Positions 30,327 through 40,504 of a DNA stretch of 64,000 nucleotides are shown one piece after another. Origin of the DNA: Anaeromicropila populeti (GTDB lineage: Bacteria; Bacillota; Clostridia; Lachnospirales; Lachnospiraceae); NCBI RefSeq assembly GCF_900112775.1, contig NZ_FOYZ01000010.1, positions 1 to 64,000 on the forward strand, in the 5' to 3' direction. Position 1 is the stretch's first letter. Each line of letters opens with the position of its first letter. The position numbers and the translations under genes are program-made. The notes beneath the pieces were generated by a model, which was not told the origin of the DNA, made no database searches, and was given only the letters and a program-made list of their open reading frames with translations.

Positions 30327-32147
30327 ATGAAATTGCAGGATTATTTGAAAAAGCATAGACTGGTTGCAGATGGGGCAATGGGAACCTATTATTCCCGTTT
30401 ACATGAAGAGGATAAAGCAGTTGCAGAGTTTGGCAATATAAAAGAACCCAAAACAATTGAAATGATTCATAGGCAGTATATCGAATCGGGTGCCAGGTTA
30501 ATCCGAACCAATACCTTTGCGGCTAATACAGTGGTACTAGGGCTAAAGGTACAAGAGCAGATTGAGATAATTAGCAAAGCATGTGAAATTGCCAAAACGG
30601 CAGCTGGAAACAGATTTGCAGGTATTAGCCCAATAGGGGATCAAAGAGAAGAGGATTTAGTTTTTATTGCTGGAGACATTGGACCAATTCCTGTTGTAAT
30701 GGAGCTTGGTGAAGATAAGGTTTTAGAGGAATATAAGCGAATTTGTGATTTGTTCATAGAAGAAAAGCTGTCCGCAATTATTTTTGAAACCTTTGTTGAT
30801 CTGGCCTATTTAAAGGAACTGGCAGTTTATATTAAGCAGAAAAGTGATTTATTTGTAATCTGTGATTTTTGTGTAAATAAGAATGGATATACGGAAATGG
30901 GCATTAGCGGAAGCAAAATCTGGCAGACAGTTTCTGAAATAGAAGAAATCGATGCAATTGGTTTGAATTGTGGAATTGGTTCCGGACATATGCATCAGGT
31001 ATTAAGCCGTATGAATTTTCCTAATAACAAATATATAGTAGCGATGCCTAATGCAGGTTATCCAGAACAGCTGCAAAACCGAATGACCTTTATGGACAAT
31101 GCAGAGTATTTTGTGGATAATATGGCACAGATAGCAGAGCTGGGAATAGATATTGTAGGTGGATGTTGCGGCACAACGCCCCATTATATAGAGAAACTAG
31201 CCAAGTGTATTTCACTTGACCCTAGTGTGAGAGGGAACTCAGCAGACATTGTGGTCAGTGAGCCTGCGGGAGTACAGAAAGAAATTATAAAGAATGATTT
31301 CTATGAAAAGCTGCGAAGTGGGAAAAAGGTAGTAGCAGTTGAACTAGATCCTCCGTTTGATGCCAGTTATGAAAAACTGATGGAACATGCCCAGACATTA
31401 AAGGATAAGAAAGTCGACATTATTACAATGGCAGATTCTCCCATGGGAAGAAGCAGGGTAGATTCTATTTTAATGAGTACAAAATTAAAGCATGATATTG
31501 GAGTTTCCGTTATGCCACATATTTGCTGCCGTGATAAAAATATGATTGCCATGCGGTCGGCAATACTAGGTGCGTATATTAATGATATCCGCAATTTTCT
31601 TCTTGTAACAGGAGATCCCGTACCAAGTGTCAGCCGTATGAATACAACAGGTGTATTTGATTACAATTCAATCAATCTTATGAGCTTTGTAAAGGAAATG
31701 AATGAAGAGCATTTTAGCAGAGAGCCGATATATTATGGTGGTGCATTGAATTATGCCAGAGGTGTGCTGGAAAAGGTTGCAGACCGAATGAAGCGCAAGA
31801 TGGATGTGGGATGTACGTATTTTCTTACTCAGCCTATATATATAAAAGAAGACATAGAGCGGATTTATCAACTGAAGAAAACCACAGATTCAAAAATTTT
31901 ATGTGGCATTATGCCTCCTGTAAGCTATCGGAATGCAAACTTTTTAAAAAATGAGCTGGCTGGAATTCATGTTACAGAAGAAATCGTGGCAAGATATCAT
32001 ATGGATATGACAAAGGAGGAAGCAGAGCAGACAGGTGCAGATATTGCAAATGAAATAATTGGGGAAATAAAGTCCTTTGCAGATGGTTATTATTTTATGC
32101 TGCCATTTAACAGAGTAAGTTTTATGGATCGAATTACAATTGAATAA
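30327..32147 (+). CDS. Homocysteine S-methyltransferase / methylenetetrahydrofolate reductase fusion
   Basis: This is a 606-aa bifunctional protein. Residues 1 to ~290 form a homocysteine methyltransferase barrel with ADGAMGTYYS and the zinc cysteines in LNCGIG and GGCCGTTPHYI. Residues ~320-606 are a MetF-type reductase (VAVELDPPFDAS, TMADSPMGRSRVD, LTQPIY) that makes 5-methyl-THF from methylene-THF. The ATG at 30327 is spaced correctly from GAAGGAG; a TTG at 30309 would overlap that site. The stop is directly followed by metH, so the methyl donor and its user are co-expressed. Confidence 0.92.
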   Translation: MKLQDYLKKHRLVADGAMGTYYSRLHEEDKAVAEFGNIKEPKTIEMIHRQYIESGARLIRTNTFAANTVVLGLKVQEQIEIISKACEIAKTAAGNRFAGISPIGDQREEDLVFIAGDIGPIPVVMELGEDKVLEEYKRICDLFIEEKLSAIIFETFVDLAYLKELAVYIKQKSDLFVICDFCVNKNGYTEMGISGSKIWQTVSEIEEIDAIGLNCGIGSGHMHQVLSRMNFPNNKYIVAMPNAGYPEQLQNRMTFMDNAEYFVDNMAQIAELGIDIVGGCCGTTPHYIEKLAKCISLDPSVRGNSADIVVSEPAGVQKEIIKNDFYEKLRSGKKVVAVELDPPFDASYEKLMEHAQTLKDKKVDIITMADSPMGRSRVDSILMSTKLKHDIGVSVMPHICCRDKNMIAMRSAILGAYINDIRNFLLVTGDPVPSVSRMNTTGVFDYNSINLMSFVKEMNEEHFSREPIYYGGALNYARGVLEKVADRMKRKMDVGCTYFLTQPIYIKEDIERIYQLKKTTDSKILCGIMPPVSYRNANFLKNELAGIHVTEEIVARYHMDMTKEEAEQTGADIANEIIGEIKSFADGYYFMLPFNRVSFMDRITIE

Positions 32148-32165
32148 ATGGATAGGAGAAGACGG

Positions 32166-34610
32166 ATGACAAGAGAAGAATGGAAAGAGCTGATACAATC
32201 AAAAATTGTTTTTTTAGATGGAGCAACAGGTACAAATTTGCAGAAACAGGGAATGCCAGTGGGAGTATGCCCTGAAAAATGGATTTTGGAGAATCCAGAG
32301 AAAATGATTGGATTACAAAGAGAGTTTATTCGGGCTGGTTCGGATATTTTGTATGCACCAACCTTTACGGCTAACCGAATAAAGCTGGAAGAATATGGAT
32401 TGGAAAAAGATATCAGCGTTATGAACCGGGCACTGATAAAATTATCTAAAACAGCAATTAGAGAAGAACAAAAGCAGGGGCTGGAGAGAAAAATTTATGT
32501 TGCTGGAGATATTACTATGACTGGGGAACAGCTTTACCCAATTGGAAAGCTTCAGTTTGAAGAACTGGTGGATGTGTATAAAGAACAAATTTCCTATATG
32601 CTTCTGGAAGGAGTAGACTTATTTATCATTGAAACTATGATGAGTCTGCAAGAATGCAGAGCTGCTGTTCTGGCGGTTAAGGAAACCTGTGATTTGCCAG
32701 TGATGGTAACGCTGACCTTTAACGATGATATGCGGACTCTTTTTGGAACAGATCCCCAGACAGCAGTTGTTGTTTTGGAAAATATGGGAGCCGATGCAGT
32801 TGGTCTGAACTGTTCCACAGGCCCAGATAAAATGCTTCCCGTGGTAGAGATTATGCGGAAATATTCTTCTATTCCAATCATTGCCAAGCCAAATGCGGGA
32901 CTTCCGCATTTGGAAAATAATGTTACAGTGTTTGACATGGAACCCGATAGGTTTGCAGAAGAGGTGAAGAAACTGGCAGAGGCTGGTGCGTCTATTGTAG
33001 GCGGATGTTGTGGTGCTACACCTGAGCATATCAAAGAGGTTGTGAAAGTAGTCAGGGACATGAAGATTCCCACAGTAAGAGAGAATACATTGCGGGCATT
33101 GACAACAGAGCGCCGGACACTGGAAATAGAAATGGATGGAAAGTTTCTTGTAGTGGGGGAACGAATTAATCCAACTGGAAAAAAGGCATTGCAGGAAGAA
33201 CTAAGAAATGACACCTTTGAAATTGTGAATAAGATGGCAGAAGAACAGGTTGAAAATGGTGCAGATATTCTTGATGTCAATGTAGGGATGAATGGAATTG
33301 ATGAGAAAGAGGTTATGCTGAAGGTTATTTACGAGTTAATGAACAGTTCGGAAGTACCACTTTGTATTGATTCCAGCTATGTGGAAATTATTGAAGCAGC
33401 ACTTAGAATTTATCCGGGAAGGGCATTAATTAATTCCATATCTCTTGAAAAGGAAAAGTTTGAAAAATTAATTCCAATTGCAAAAAAATATGGTGCTATG
33501 TTTATTTTACTTCCTCTTTCGGACAAAGGACTGCCAAAGGATTTAGAAGAAAAGAAGGAAATTATTAACATAATTTTAGAACGGGCACTGGAACTTGGAT
33601 TGACAAAGGAAAGTATTATAGTAGACGGTCTGGTGAACACAGTTGGTGCTAATAAAAAGGCGGCATTGGAAACACTGGAAACCATTCGTTATTGTAAACA
33701 GGATTTAGGACTGGCTACTATTTGTGGCCTTTCCAATATTTCTTTTGGACTGCCAGAGAGAAGCTTTGTAAATGCTACATTTCTGGCACTGGCAATCAGA
33801 GAAGGCCTGACCATGGCAATTGCAAATCCATCACAAAATCTTTTGATGAATACGGCATTTGCAACCGATTTACTATTAAATAAGGAAGAGGCTGACGTTC
33901 GTTATATTAAGCGTGTGTCTGAGAATCCGACAAATTTTGTCAGTGAAAAGAAATCAATTGCTTCAGGAGAAAAGAAAGGCAGCAGCCCAGTGGAAGAGGC
34001 AGTAATTAAAGGAGAACGTAAGCAGATTCTAAAGCTTGTGAAGGAAACACTGGACTGTGGGAAAGCTCCCGGTGAAATTATTAATACTATGCTGATTCCT
34101 GCCATTAACAAGGTAGGAGATCTTTTTGAAAAGCAGATTTACTTTTTACCACAGTTAATTAGCAGTGCAGAAACGATGAAAACGGCTATTGATTATCTGG
34201 AGCCAATGCTGCATAATGGTGAGGATGAGAAAAAGCTGGGAACGGTTGTTATGGCAACAGTTGCAGGAGATATCCATGATATTGGGAAAAATCTGGTAGT
34301 GCTGATGCTTAAAAATTATGGATTTGAAGTAATCGATTTGGGCAAGGATGTTCCGTCTAAAAAGGTTGTGGATACAGCAAAAGAAGTAGATGCAGATATT
34401 ATAGGGTTATCCGCCCTAATGACTACCACCATGATGGAAATGAAAAATGTTGTGGAAATGGCACATAATGAGGGAATACGAGCAAAAATTATTATAGGTG
34501 GCGCGGTAATCACTGAGAATTTTGCCGAAGAAATTGGTGCTGATGGATATTCTAAGGATGCACAAGATGCGGTAAAATTAGTGAAAAGACTTATGCAGCT
34601 TGTAGATTAA
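32166..34610 (+). CDS. metH: Cobalamin-dependent methionine synthase, short form
   Basis: This is an 814-aa protein with three of the four MetH modules in order: homocysteine-binding barrel (DGATGTNLQ, GGCCGATPEH), pterin-binding domain from ~330 (VVGERINPTGKK), and B12 cap plus cobalamin-binding domain from ~600 with the base-off ligand motif DIHDIGKN. The C-terminal AdoMet-dependent reactivation domain is absent, as in many anaerobes, so a separate reactivase is needed. The ATG at 32166 with AGGAGA upstream was chosen over an ATG at 32148. It lies directly behind the MetF fusion gene. Confidence 0.94.
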   Translation: MTREEWKELIQSKIVFLDGATGTNLQKQGMPVGVCPEKWILENPEKMIGLQREFIRAGSDILYAPTFTANRIKLEEYGLEKDISVMNRALIKLSKTAIREEQKQGLERKIYVAGDITMTGEQLYPIGKLQFEELVDVYKEQISYMLLEGVDLFIIETMMSLQECRAAVLAVKETCDLPVMVTLTFNDDMRTLFGTDPQTAVVVLENMGADAVGLNCSTGPDKMLPVVEIMRKYSSIPIIAKPNAGLPHLENNVTVFDMEPDRFAEEVKKLAEAGASIVGGCCGATPEHIKEVVKVVRDMKIPTVRENTLRALTTERRTLEIEMDGKFLVVGERINPTGKKALQEELRNDTFEIVNKMAEEQVENGADILDVNVGMNGIDEKEVMLKVIYELMNSSEVPLCIDSSYVEIIEAALRIYPGRALINSISLEKEKFEKLIPIAKKYGAMFILLPLSDKGLPKDLEEKKEIINIILERALELGLTKESIIVDGLVNTVGANKKAALETLETIRYCKQDLGLATICGLSNISFGLPERSFVNATFLALAIREGLTMAIANPSQNLLMNTAFATDLLLNKEEADVRYIKRVSENPTNFVSEKKSIASGEKKGSSPVEEAVIKGERKQILKLVKETLDCGKAPGEIINTMLIPAINKVGDLFEKQIYFLPQLISSAETMKTAIDYLEPMLHNGEDEKKLGTVVMATVAGDIHDIGKNLVVLMLKNYGFEVIDLGKDVPSKKVVDTAKEVDADIIGLSALMTTTMMEMKNVVEMAHNEGIRAKIIIGGAVITENFAEEIGADGYSKDAQDAVKLVKRLMQLVD

Positions 34611-34635
34611 ATTTACAGATAGGAGATTTGAGAGT

Positions 34636-35571
34636 ATGGAACGAGCTGGGACAGTGGATGTGATTATTCCAGTGTATTTACCCGATTCAAAGCTAGAACT
34701 TTTGCTAGAAAGAATGAAAAAGCAGACGATTCCACCTAATAAAATTATTCTGATGCATACAGTTGTTCCTGGTAAAGAGTCAATATTGATTCCTTATCAG
34801 GAAAAGTTTGAAGTAGAGGTACATGATATCTCCAAGAATGAATTTGACCATGGGAGAACTAGAAATGCAGGTGCGGGTTTTTCCAATGCAGAATATATTT
34901 TATTTATGACACAGGATGCGGTGCCAGAGGACAAGCATTTAATTGAAAATCTGTTAAATGGGTTTTCACAGGAAAGCATAGGAATTTGTTATGCCAGACA
35001 GCTTCCAGGGAAACATAGTGATGAAATCGAGCGGTTTACAAGGAATTTCAACTATTCAGATGAAGATATTATTAAATCAGAGAAGGATATGAAAACCCTT
35101 GGGATTAAGGCGTTTTTCTGTTCCGATGTATGTGCTGTGTACAGAAGGAAATATTTTGATGAGATTGGTGGATTTGTTGAAAAAACAATTTTTAATGAAG
35201 ATGCCATCATGGCATATTATTTTTTAATAAAAGGGTATCAGGTTCACTACGTAAGTAGTGCAAGGGTAATTCATGCCCATAAGTACACCTATCGCCAGCA
35301 GTTTACCAGAAATTTTGATTTAGGTGTTTCACATGCTCAGTATAGTGAAATATTTGAAGCTGTAAAATCGGAAACGGAAGGAATAAAGCTGGTGAAGGAT
35401 ACATTGGATTATTTGTGTAAATCCAGACGGTACTGGAAAATTCCTGATTTAATATTTACCAGTGGATTTAAGTTTTTAGGATACCGTTTCGGAAAGAAGT
35501 ATCGAAGACTTCCAAAAGGGTTGGTTGTAAAACTGAGTATGAATAAAGGATTCTGGAATGAAGGAAAATAA
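34636..35571 (+). CDS. Family 2 glycosyltransferase
   Basis: This is a 311-aa GT-A fold enzyme. It starts with VDVIIPVYLPDSKLE, has the nucleotide-sugar region FDHGRTRNAGAGFSNAEYILFMTQDAVP with a likely metal-binding aspartate, and a second acidic site NEDAIMAYY. This pattern fits rhamnosyltransferase-like GT2 enzymes of cell surface polysaccharides. There is no membrane segment. AGGAGATTTGAGAG precedes the ATG. The LCP gene follows after about 48 bases, suggesting a shared cell-envelope role. Sugar and acceptor are unknown. Confidence 0.85.
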   Translation: MERAGTVDVIIPVYLPDSKLELLLERMKKQTIPPNKIILMHTVVPGKESILIPYQEKFEVEVHDISKNEFDHGRTRNAGAGFSNAEYILFMTQDAVPEDKHLIENLLNGFSQESIGICYARQLPGKHSDEIERFTRNFNYSDEDIIKSEKDMKTLGIKAFFCSDVCAVYRRKYFDEIGGFVEKTIFNEDAIMAYYFLIKGYQVHYVSSARVIHAHKYTYRQQFTRNFDLGVSHAQYSEIFEAVKSETEGIKLVKDTLDYLCKSRRYWKIPDLIFTSGFKFLGYRFGKKYRRLPKGLVVKLSMNKGFWNEGK

Positions 35572-35619
35572 ACAAGTTATATTAGTAATGAATGAAAATA
35601 GAAATGAAGGTGCATACTA

Positions 35620-36648
35620 TTGAATCAGAGTACAAAAAATTCCCAGCCTAATCATGGTGTGAGCAGGAAAAAGAAAAAGAGCAGAAAGGTTTTGCTTATA
35701 AAGCGGATCGTGTTAGTTGCTTTCCTTATGCTTGCAGTGGTGTCAGGTCATGTTGCAGCTCGTATTAATCACTCAATGGAAGAAGTTCTGAATTTGGTCG
35801 AACGGGATCCAGCTACGGATTTATCAACGGTAGAGGTAGATTCAGATAATTTAGTTTCAGATGATAAAATTATTAATATTCTTCTCATTGGTTCTGACAA
35901 ACGGGGAAGCTGGAAGGAAACAGGACGTTCTGATTCGGTAATGATTGCAACTTTAGATAATAAAAATAAAAGAATAAAACTAACCTCTATTATGAGGGAT
36001 TTATATATTACGATACCATCCTATGGAGAAAACCGTTTCAACGCTGCCTATTCGTTTGGGGGTGTCAGCCTGGTGTATCAGACCATTGCGGATAATTTTG
36101 ATTTGAAACTGGATGGCTATGTTGTAGTTGATTTTGAGGCTTTTAAAAAGGTAATTAATATTATCGGCGGAGTGGAAATAGAGTTGACAGACGCAGAGCA
36201 GGAGTATCTAGTTACACATTACAAATCAGGAACGGTTCATGAGTTGGTGCCAGGCGTAAATAATATGGATGGTAATCAGGCACTTGCCTACTCCAGAATC
36301 CGACAGGATGCAAAGGCGGATTTTGGAAGGACAGAACGACAGAGAAAGGTGCTGGCAGCAATCTTTAAAAAGGCTAAGTCAATGCCGCTTAGTGACTTGG
36401 TCGAATTGGCAAAGGAAATTGTTCAAAATGTTTCCACGGACTTGACCAATGATGAGATTATATCTTATATGAAGTCAGTTTTATTATTAGGAACAACGGA
36501 GTTGGATCAGATGAGGATTCCGGTGGATAATTCTTTTCGAAATGAAAGGATTGGTGGAAAAGCTGTATTAGTTCCTGATCCTGATTTAGAGGAAAATAAG
36601 AGAGCATTGCATGATTTTATTTTTTTATATAATGGAAGTGATAGGTAA
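35620..36648 (+). CDS. LytR-CpsA-Psr family glycopolymer transferase
   Basis: This is a 342-aa protein with a basic cytoplasmic start, one membrane anchor (residues ~28-48) and an extracellular LCP domain: INILLIGSDKRG, RSDSVMIATLD, KLTSIMRDLYI, NRFNAAYSFGG and ALAYSRIRQDAKADFGRTERQ, with the conserved Arg/Asp residues that bind the polyprenyl pyrophosphate. LCP enzymes attach teichoic acid or capsule to peptidoglycan. The start is TTG, supported by GAAGG. It probably acts with the upstream glycosyltransferase in making a wall glycopolymer. Confidence 0.92.
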   Translation: MNQSTKNSQPNHGVSRKKKKSRKVLLIKRIVLVAFLMLAVVSGHVAARINHSMEEVLNLVERDPATDLSTVEVDSDNLVSDDKIINILLIGSDKRGSWKETGRSDSVMIATLDNKNKRIKLTSIMRDLYITIPSYGENRFNAAYSFGGVSLVYQTIADNFDLKLDGYVVVDFEAFKKVINIIGGVEIELTDAEQEYLVTHYKSGTVHELVPGVNNMDGNQALAYSRIRQDAKADFGRTERQRKVLAAIFKKAKSMPLSDLVELAKEIVQNVSTDLTNDEIISYMKSVLLLGTTELDQMRIPVDNSFRNERIGGKAVLVPDPDLEENKRALHDFIFLYNGSDR

Positions 36649-36661
36649 GTTGGCTTTTGGC

Positions 36662-36690
36662 TTGACAAAATATAGGCGAATTGTTACAAT
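36662..36690 (+). promoter_or_regulatory. Sigma-A promoter of ilvN-ilvC
   Basis: TTGACA at 36662-36667, a 17-base spacer and TACAAT at 36685-36690. The leader is about 90 bases and contains a strong hairpin. Confidence 0.85.
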
Positions 36691-36729
36691 ACCTTTAGTT
36701 GATTAAAGTTGTAAAATTTAAATAGCTAT

Positions 36730-36770
36730 ATTGCCCCATTGTAATACGTTGCAATGCTGGGCAATTTGTT
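36730..36770 (+). promoter_or_regulatory. Hairpin with T-rich tail in the ilvN leader (possible attenuator)
   Basis: ATTGCCCCATTG at 36730-36741 pairs with CAATGCTGGGCAAT at 36752-36765, followed by TTGTTT, ending about ten bases before the ribosome site. It sits after the promoter and before ilvN, where a transcription attenuator would be. No T-box consensus or leader peptide is visible. Confidence 0.5.
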
Positions 36771-36788
36771 TAAAAAAGGAGATTAATC

Positions 36789-37292
36789 ATGAGAAGAATG
36801 GTTTTATCAATTCTTGTAGATAATACTGCTGGTGTATTAAGCCGTGTAGCAGGATTATTCAGCAGAAGAGGTTATAATATAGATAGTCTGACAGTTGGTG
36901 AAACAGAAGATTCCAGGTATTCCCGAATGACAGTTGCTGTTACAGGAGAAGAACTTACACTGGAGCAGATTAAAAATCAACTTGGCAAATTAGAAGATGT
37001 CCTTGAGATAAAAGAACTTAAGGGTGATAATTCTGTATGCAGGGAGCTGATTTTGATTAAGGTTCTTGCAAGTCAGGCAGAGAGACAGGCGATTATGTCT
37101 GTAGTAGATATTTTTCGTGCAAAGATTGTGGATGTTGCCACAGATTCACTTATGATTGAATTGACAGGTAATCAGACAAAGTTAGATGCATTTATTAAGC
37201 TGCTAGACGGTTTTCATATTAAGGAGCTGGTTCGGACAGGTGTTACAGGTCTGACGAGGGGTTCTGGGGATATGGCCGACTACATAGATTAG
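36789..37292 (+). CDS. ilvN: Acetolactate synthase small (regulatory) subunit
   Basis: This is a 167-aa regulatory subunit with an N-terminal ACT domain (MVLSILVDNTAGVLSRVAGLFSRRGYNIDSL) that binds valine, and a C-terminal IlvN domain. It restores full activity and feedback control to the catalytic subunit IlvB in branched-chain amino acid synthesis. No ilvB lies in the window, so the catalytic subunit is encoded elsewhere. AAAAGGAG precedes the ATG. ilvC follows after 69 bases in the same transcript. Confidence 0.95.
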   Translation: MRRMVLSILVDNTAGVLSRVAGLFSRRGYNIDSLTVGETEDSRYSRMTVAVTGEELTLEQIKNQLGKLEDVLEIKELKGDNSVCRELILIKVLASQAERQAIMSVVDIFRAKIVDVATDSLMIELTGNQTKLDAFIKLLDGFHIKELVRTGVTGLTRGSGDMADYID

Positions 37293-37331
37293 CGCGATAG
37301 ACTAACCCCGTTGCACTAAATTATAAATTAA

Positions 37332-38372
<1,041 letters not shown>

Positions 38373-38393
38373 TTGCGATATTGATAAATAAAT

Positions 38394-38438
38394 CTGCTGT
38401 GAACAAAGGCGCTTTGCCAAGTTTACAGCAGTTTTTTT
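38394..38438 (+). terminator. Intrinsic terminator of ilvN-ilvC
   Basis: CTGCTGTGAAC and GTTTACAGCAG form a stem with one mismatch, followed by a run of seven T. Confidence 0.9.
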
Positions 38439-38477
38439 ATATGATAGGAGATAAATAATAGTATGGAGGAATACAGT

Positions 38478-39107
38478 ATGCAAAGTAATTATACAAAAAT
38501 TGATGTTGAAAACTGGAAACGCAATATGCTGTATCACTTTTTCCGAAATGCGGAAAACGGTCAGTATAGTGTTAGCTATGAGGTTGATATCACCAAATTT
38601 TTAAGTAGAGTAAAAGAGAATAATCTGTCTTTTTATTATTCAATGATTTACGCAGTTACGAAGTGTGCTAACCAGGTTGAAGAGTTCCGATATCGAATTT
38701 TAAATGGTGAAGTATTGTTATATGATACCATTAGCCCATCTTTTACAGGACTGGATAAGGAAACAGAGTTATTTAAGGTTGTTACGGTAGATATGATAAA
38801 TGACATGGAGGAATTTGTGAAAAAAGCAAGGAATCAGGAAGAAAATCAAAAGAAATTTTTTGTAGGACCAGTTAGAGAAGATGTATTTCACATGACATGT
38901 CTGCCATGGATATCTTTTACTCACGTTTCTCATACGGTGTCTGCTAATAAGGAAGCTGCAATTCCTACTTTTGCATGGGGAAAATATTATGAAAAGGAGC
39001 AAAAAGTGATACTTCCTTTTTCTGTTCAGGTGCATCATTCCTTTGTAGATGGGGTTCACATTGGAAAGTTTGCAAAGATATTGGATGATTTTATGAATGG
39101 TTTTTAA
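38478..39107 (+). CDS. Chloramphenicol acetyltransferase-like protein
   Basis: This is a 209-aa protein of the trimeric CAT family. The catalytic motif near the C-terminus reads HHSFVDGVH (residues ~186-194), equivalent to the H-H-x-x-x-D-G-x-H of CAT. The opening W-x-R...F and the FYYSMIYAVTKCAN helix also fit. The enzyme would move an acetyl group from acetyl-CoA to a hydroxyl. CAT-like proteins in Clostridia are often diverged and need not act on chloramphenicol. The ATG at 38478 has GGAGGA upstream; the earlier in-frame start at 38463 would overlap it. Confidence 0.85.
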   Translation: MQSNYTKIDVENWKRNMLYHFFRNAENGQYSVSYEVDITKFLSRVKENNLSFYYSMIYAVTKCANQVEEFRYRILNGEVLLYDTISPSFTGLDKETELFKVVTVDMINDMEEFVKKARNQEENQKKFFVGPVREDVFHMTCLPWISFTHVSHTVSANKEAAIPTFAWGKYYEKEQKVILPFSVQVHHSFVDGVHIGKFAKILDDFMNGF

Positions 39108-39235
39108 ATATTGTTTGAAAACTATTGACAGAAATGTTAGGAGTTGTTATATTAGTTTTATACAACAAAATACTAAAATATTTTAGATTTTTGTGTAGTA
39201 TAAACATAATTAAATAAATAAAAGGAGGTATTTTT

Positions 39236-40504
39236 TTGAAAGTCTTTGGGGAAATTTATGGGGAAAATTTCATTAAGAAAGTTCATTTTGGTACGGTAGT
39301 AATGCTTTTGGGTTTCCTGTCATTGCTGTTTGTGCCAGCTGTTTCTGTTCATGCAGCTAGCTACTATATTGCTACCAATGGCAGTGACAGCAATCCAGGT
39401 ACTTTGAGTGCGCCATTTGCATCGATTGCAAAAGCTCAGTCAGCAGCTTCGTCAGGTGATACGGTTTACATTCGAGGAGGTACTTATAAAAACTTTACCA
39501 TTGCAAATTCTGACAGCAATTATAATTATGTACATGATATTACAAAGAGTGGAATTACATATCGGGCATATAAGTCTTCAGAAACACCTGTTTTTGATTT
39601 TTCTAACATAACAACTTCAAAACGCGTAGCAGCATTCCGTATTGCAAAAAATGTGCAGAAGGTTGTGTTTTTATCTATTAAGGTAACGGGTGTACCAGTA
39701 GGGAGTCAAAAACAATCCGAATGCTTCAGAGTGGAAGGAAATGCGTATTTTAATCAGGTATATTGCTATAACAATGCGGCAAATGGGTTCTATTTTGTAA
39801 ATCATGGAACAGGTACTTGTATAAAATGTGATTCGTATAATAATATTGGTACTACTAGTACGTCTGTTGGAAATACAGATGGATTTGGAGCCCATGGTGA
39901 TGGTGTTGTTTTCCAATATTGCCGTGCATGGAATTGTAGTGATGATGGTTTTGACTGCCTTACTTCAAATGGTGCTAATACGTTTGATACCTGTTGGGCA
40001 TATAATATGAATGCGGGTGGAGATTCCAACGGATTTAAAATTGGAGGCTACGGAACAGGCAAAGTACCAAATACAGTTCCCGTACATACTGTGAAATACT
40101 GCCTTGCTGCTAATAACGCAGGACATGGGTTTTATGCAAATCATCAGCCAGGAAAATCAGCAACATGGACATATAATACGGCATACAATAACAGACATGG
40201 CAACTACAATATGCTGGAACGTGTCAGCCAGACAAATTCAACGGATATTCCAGGGACAAGAGAAGTGTTGCATTATAATATAGGATATCAAGGAATTATT
40301 ATAGAACAGGCTAATTTACCAGCAGCAAATATAACAAATAATTCATGGACAAAAAGCGGAGTTTCTGTTTCTTCCGGAGATTTTGTAAGCTTAGATGCAA
40401 GCCAGATGACAAAAGCGCGAGGTGCAAATGGTATTTTACCTACTATCACCTTTATGCATTTAAAGAGCAACAGCGATTTGAAAGGCTTAGGATGTTTTCA
40501 GTAA
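39236..40504 (+). CDS. Secreted pectate lyase, polysaccharide lyase family 9
   Basis: This is a 422-aa exported enzyme. A signal peptide (hydrophobic VVMLLGFLSLLFV, probable cleavage after VHAA) is followed by a right-handed beta-helix. YYIATNGSDSNPGTLSAPF opens the domain as in PL9 enzymes, and the aspartate-rich calcium site GDGVV...SDDGFD and the lysine in NGFKIGG match the active-site layout of Pel9A. It should cut polygalacturonate outside the cell by beta-elimination. The start is TTG with a very strong AAAGGAGG. The stop codon overlaps the start of the next gene. Confidence 0.9.
   Translation: MKVFGEIYGENFIKKVHFGTVVMLLGFLSLLFVPAVSVHAASYYIATNGSDSNPGTLSAPFASIAKAQSAASSGDTVYIRGGTYKNFTIANSDSNYNYVHDITKSGITYRAYKSSETPVFDFSNITTSKRVAAFRIAKNVQKVVFLSIKVTGVPVGSQKQSECFRVEGNAYFNQVYCYNNAANGFYFVNHGTGTCIKCDSYNNIGTTSTSVGNTDGFGAHGDGVVFQYCRAWNCSDDGFDCLTSNGANTFDTCWAYNMNAGGDSNGFKIGGYGTGKVPNTVPVHTVKYCLAANNAGHGFYANHQPGKSATWTYNTAYNNRHGNYNMLERVSQTNSTDIPGTREVLHYNIGYQGIIIEQANLPAANITNNSWTKSGVSVSSGDFVSLDASQMTKARGANGILPTITFMHLKSNSDLKGLGCFQ

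Noticed and set aside
32594-33280. Long antisense frame within metH
   Set aside because: It lies wholly within a well-supported gene on the other strand and shows no family pattern.
36691-36788. T-box riboswitch before ilvN
   Set aside because: The leader is too short and the conserved T-box sequence is absent.
38478-39107. Acquired chloramphenicol resistance gene on a mobile element
   Set aside because: No mobile element flanks it, and CAT-like chromosomal proteins are common in this group.
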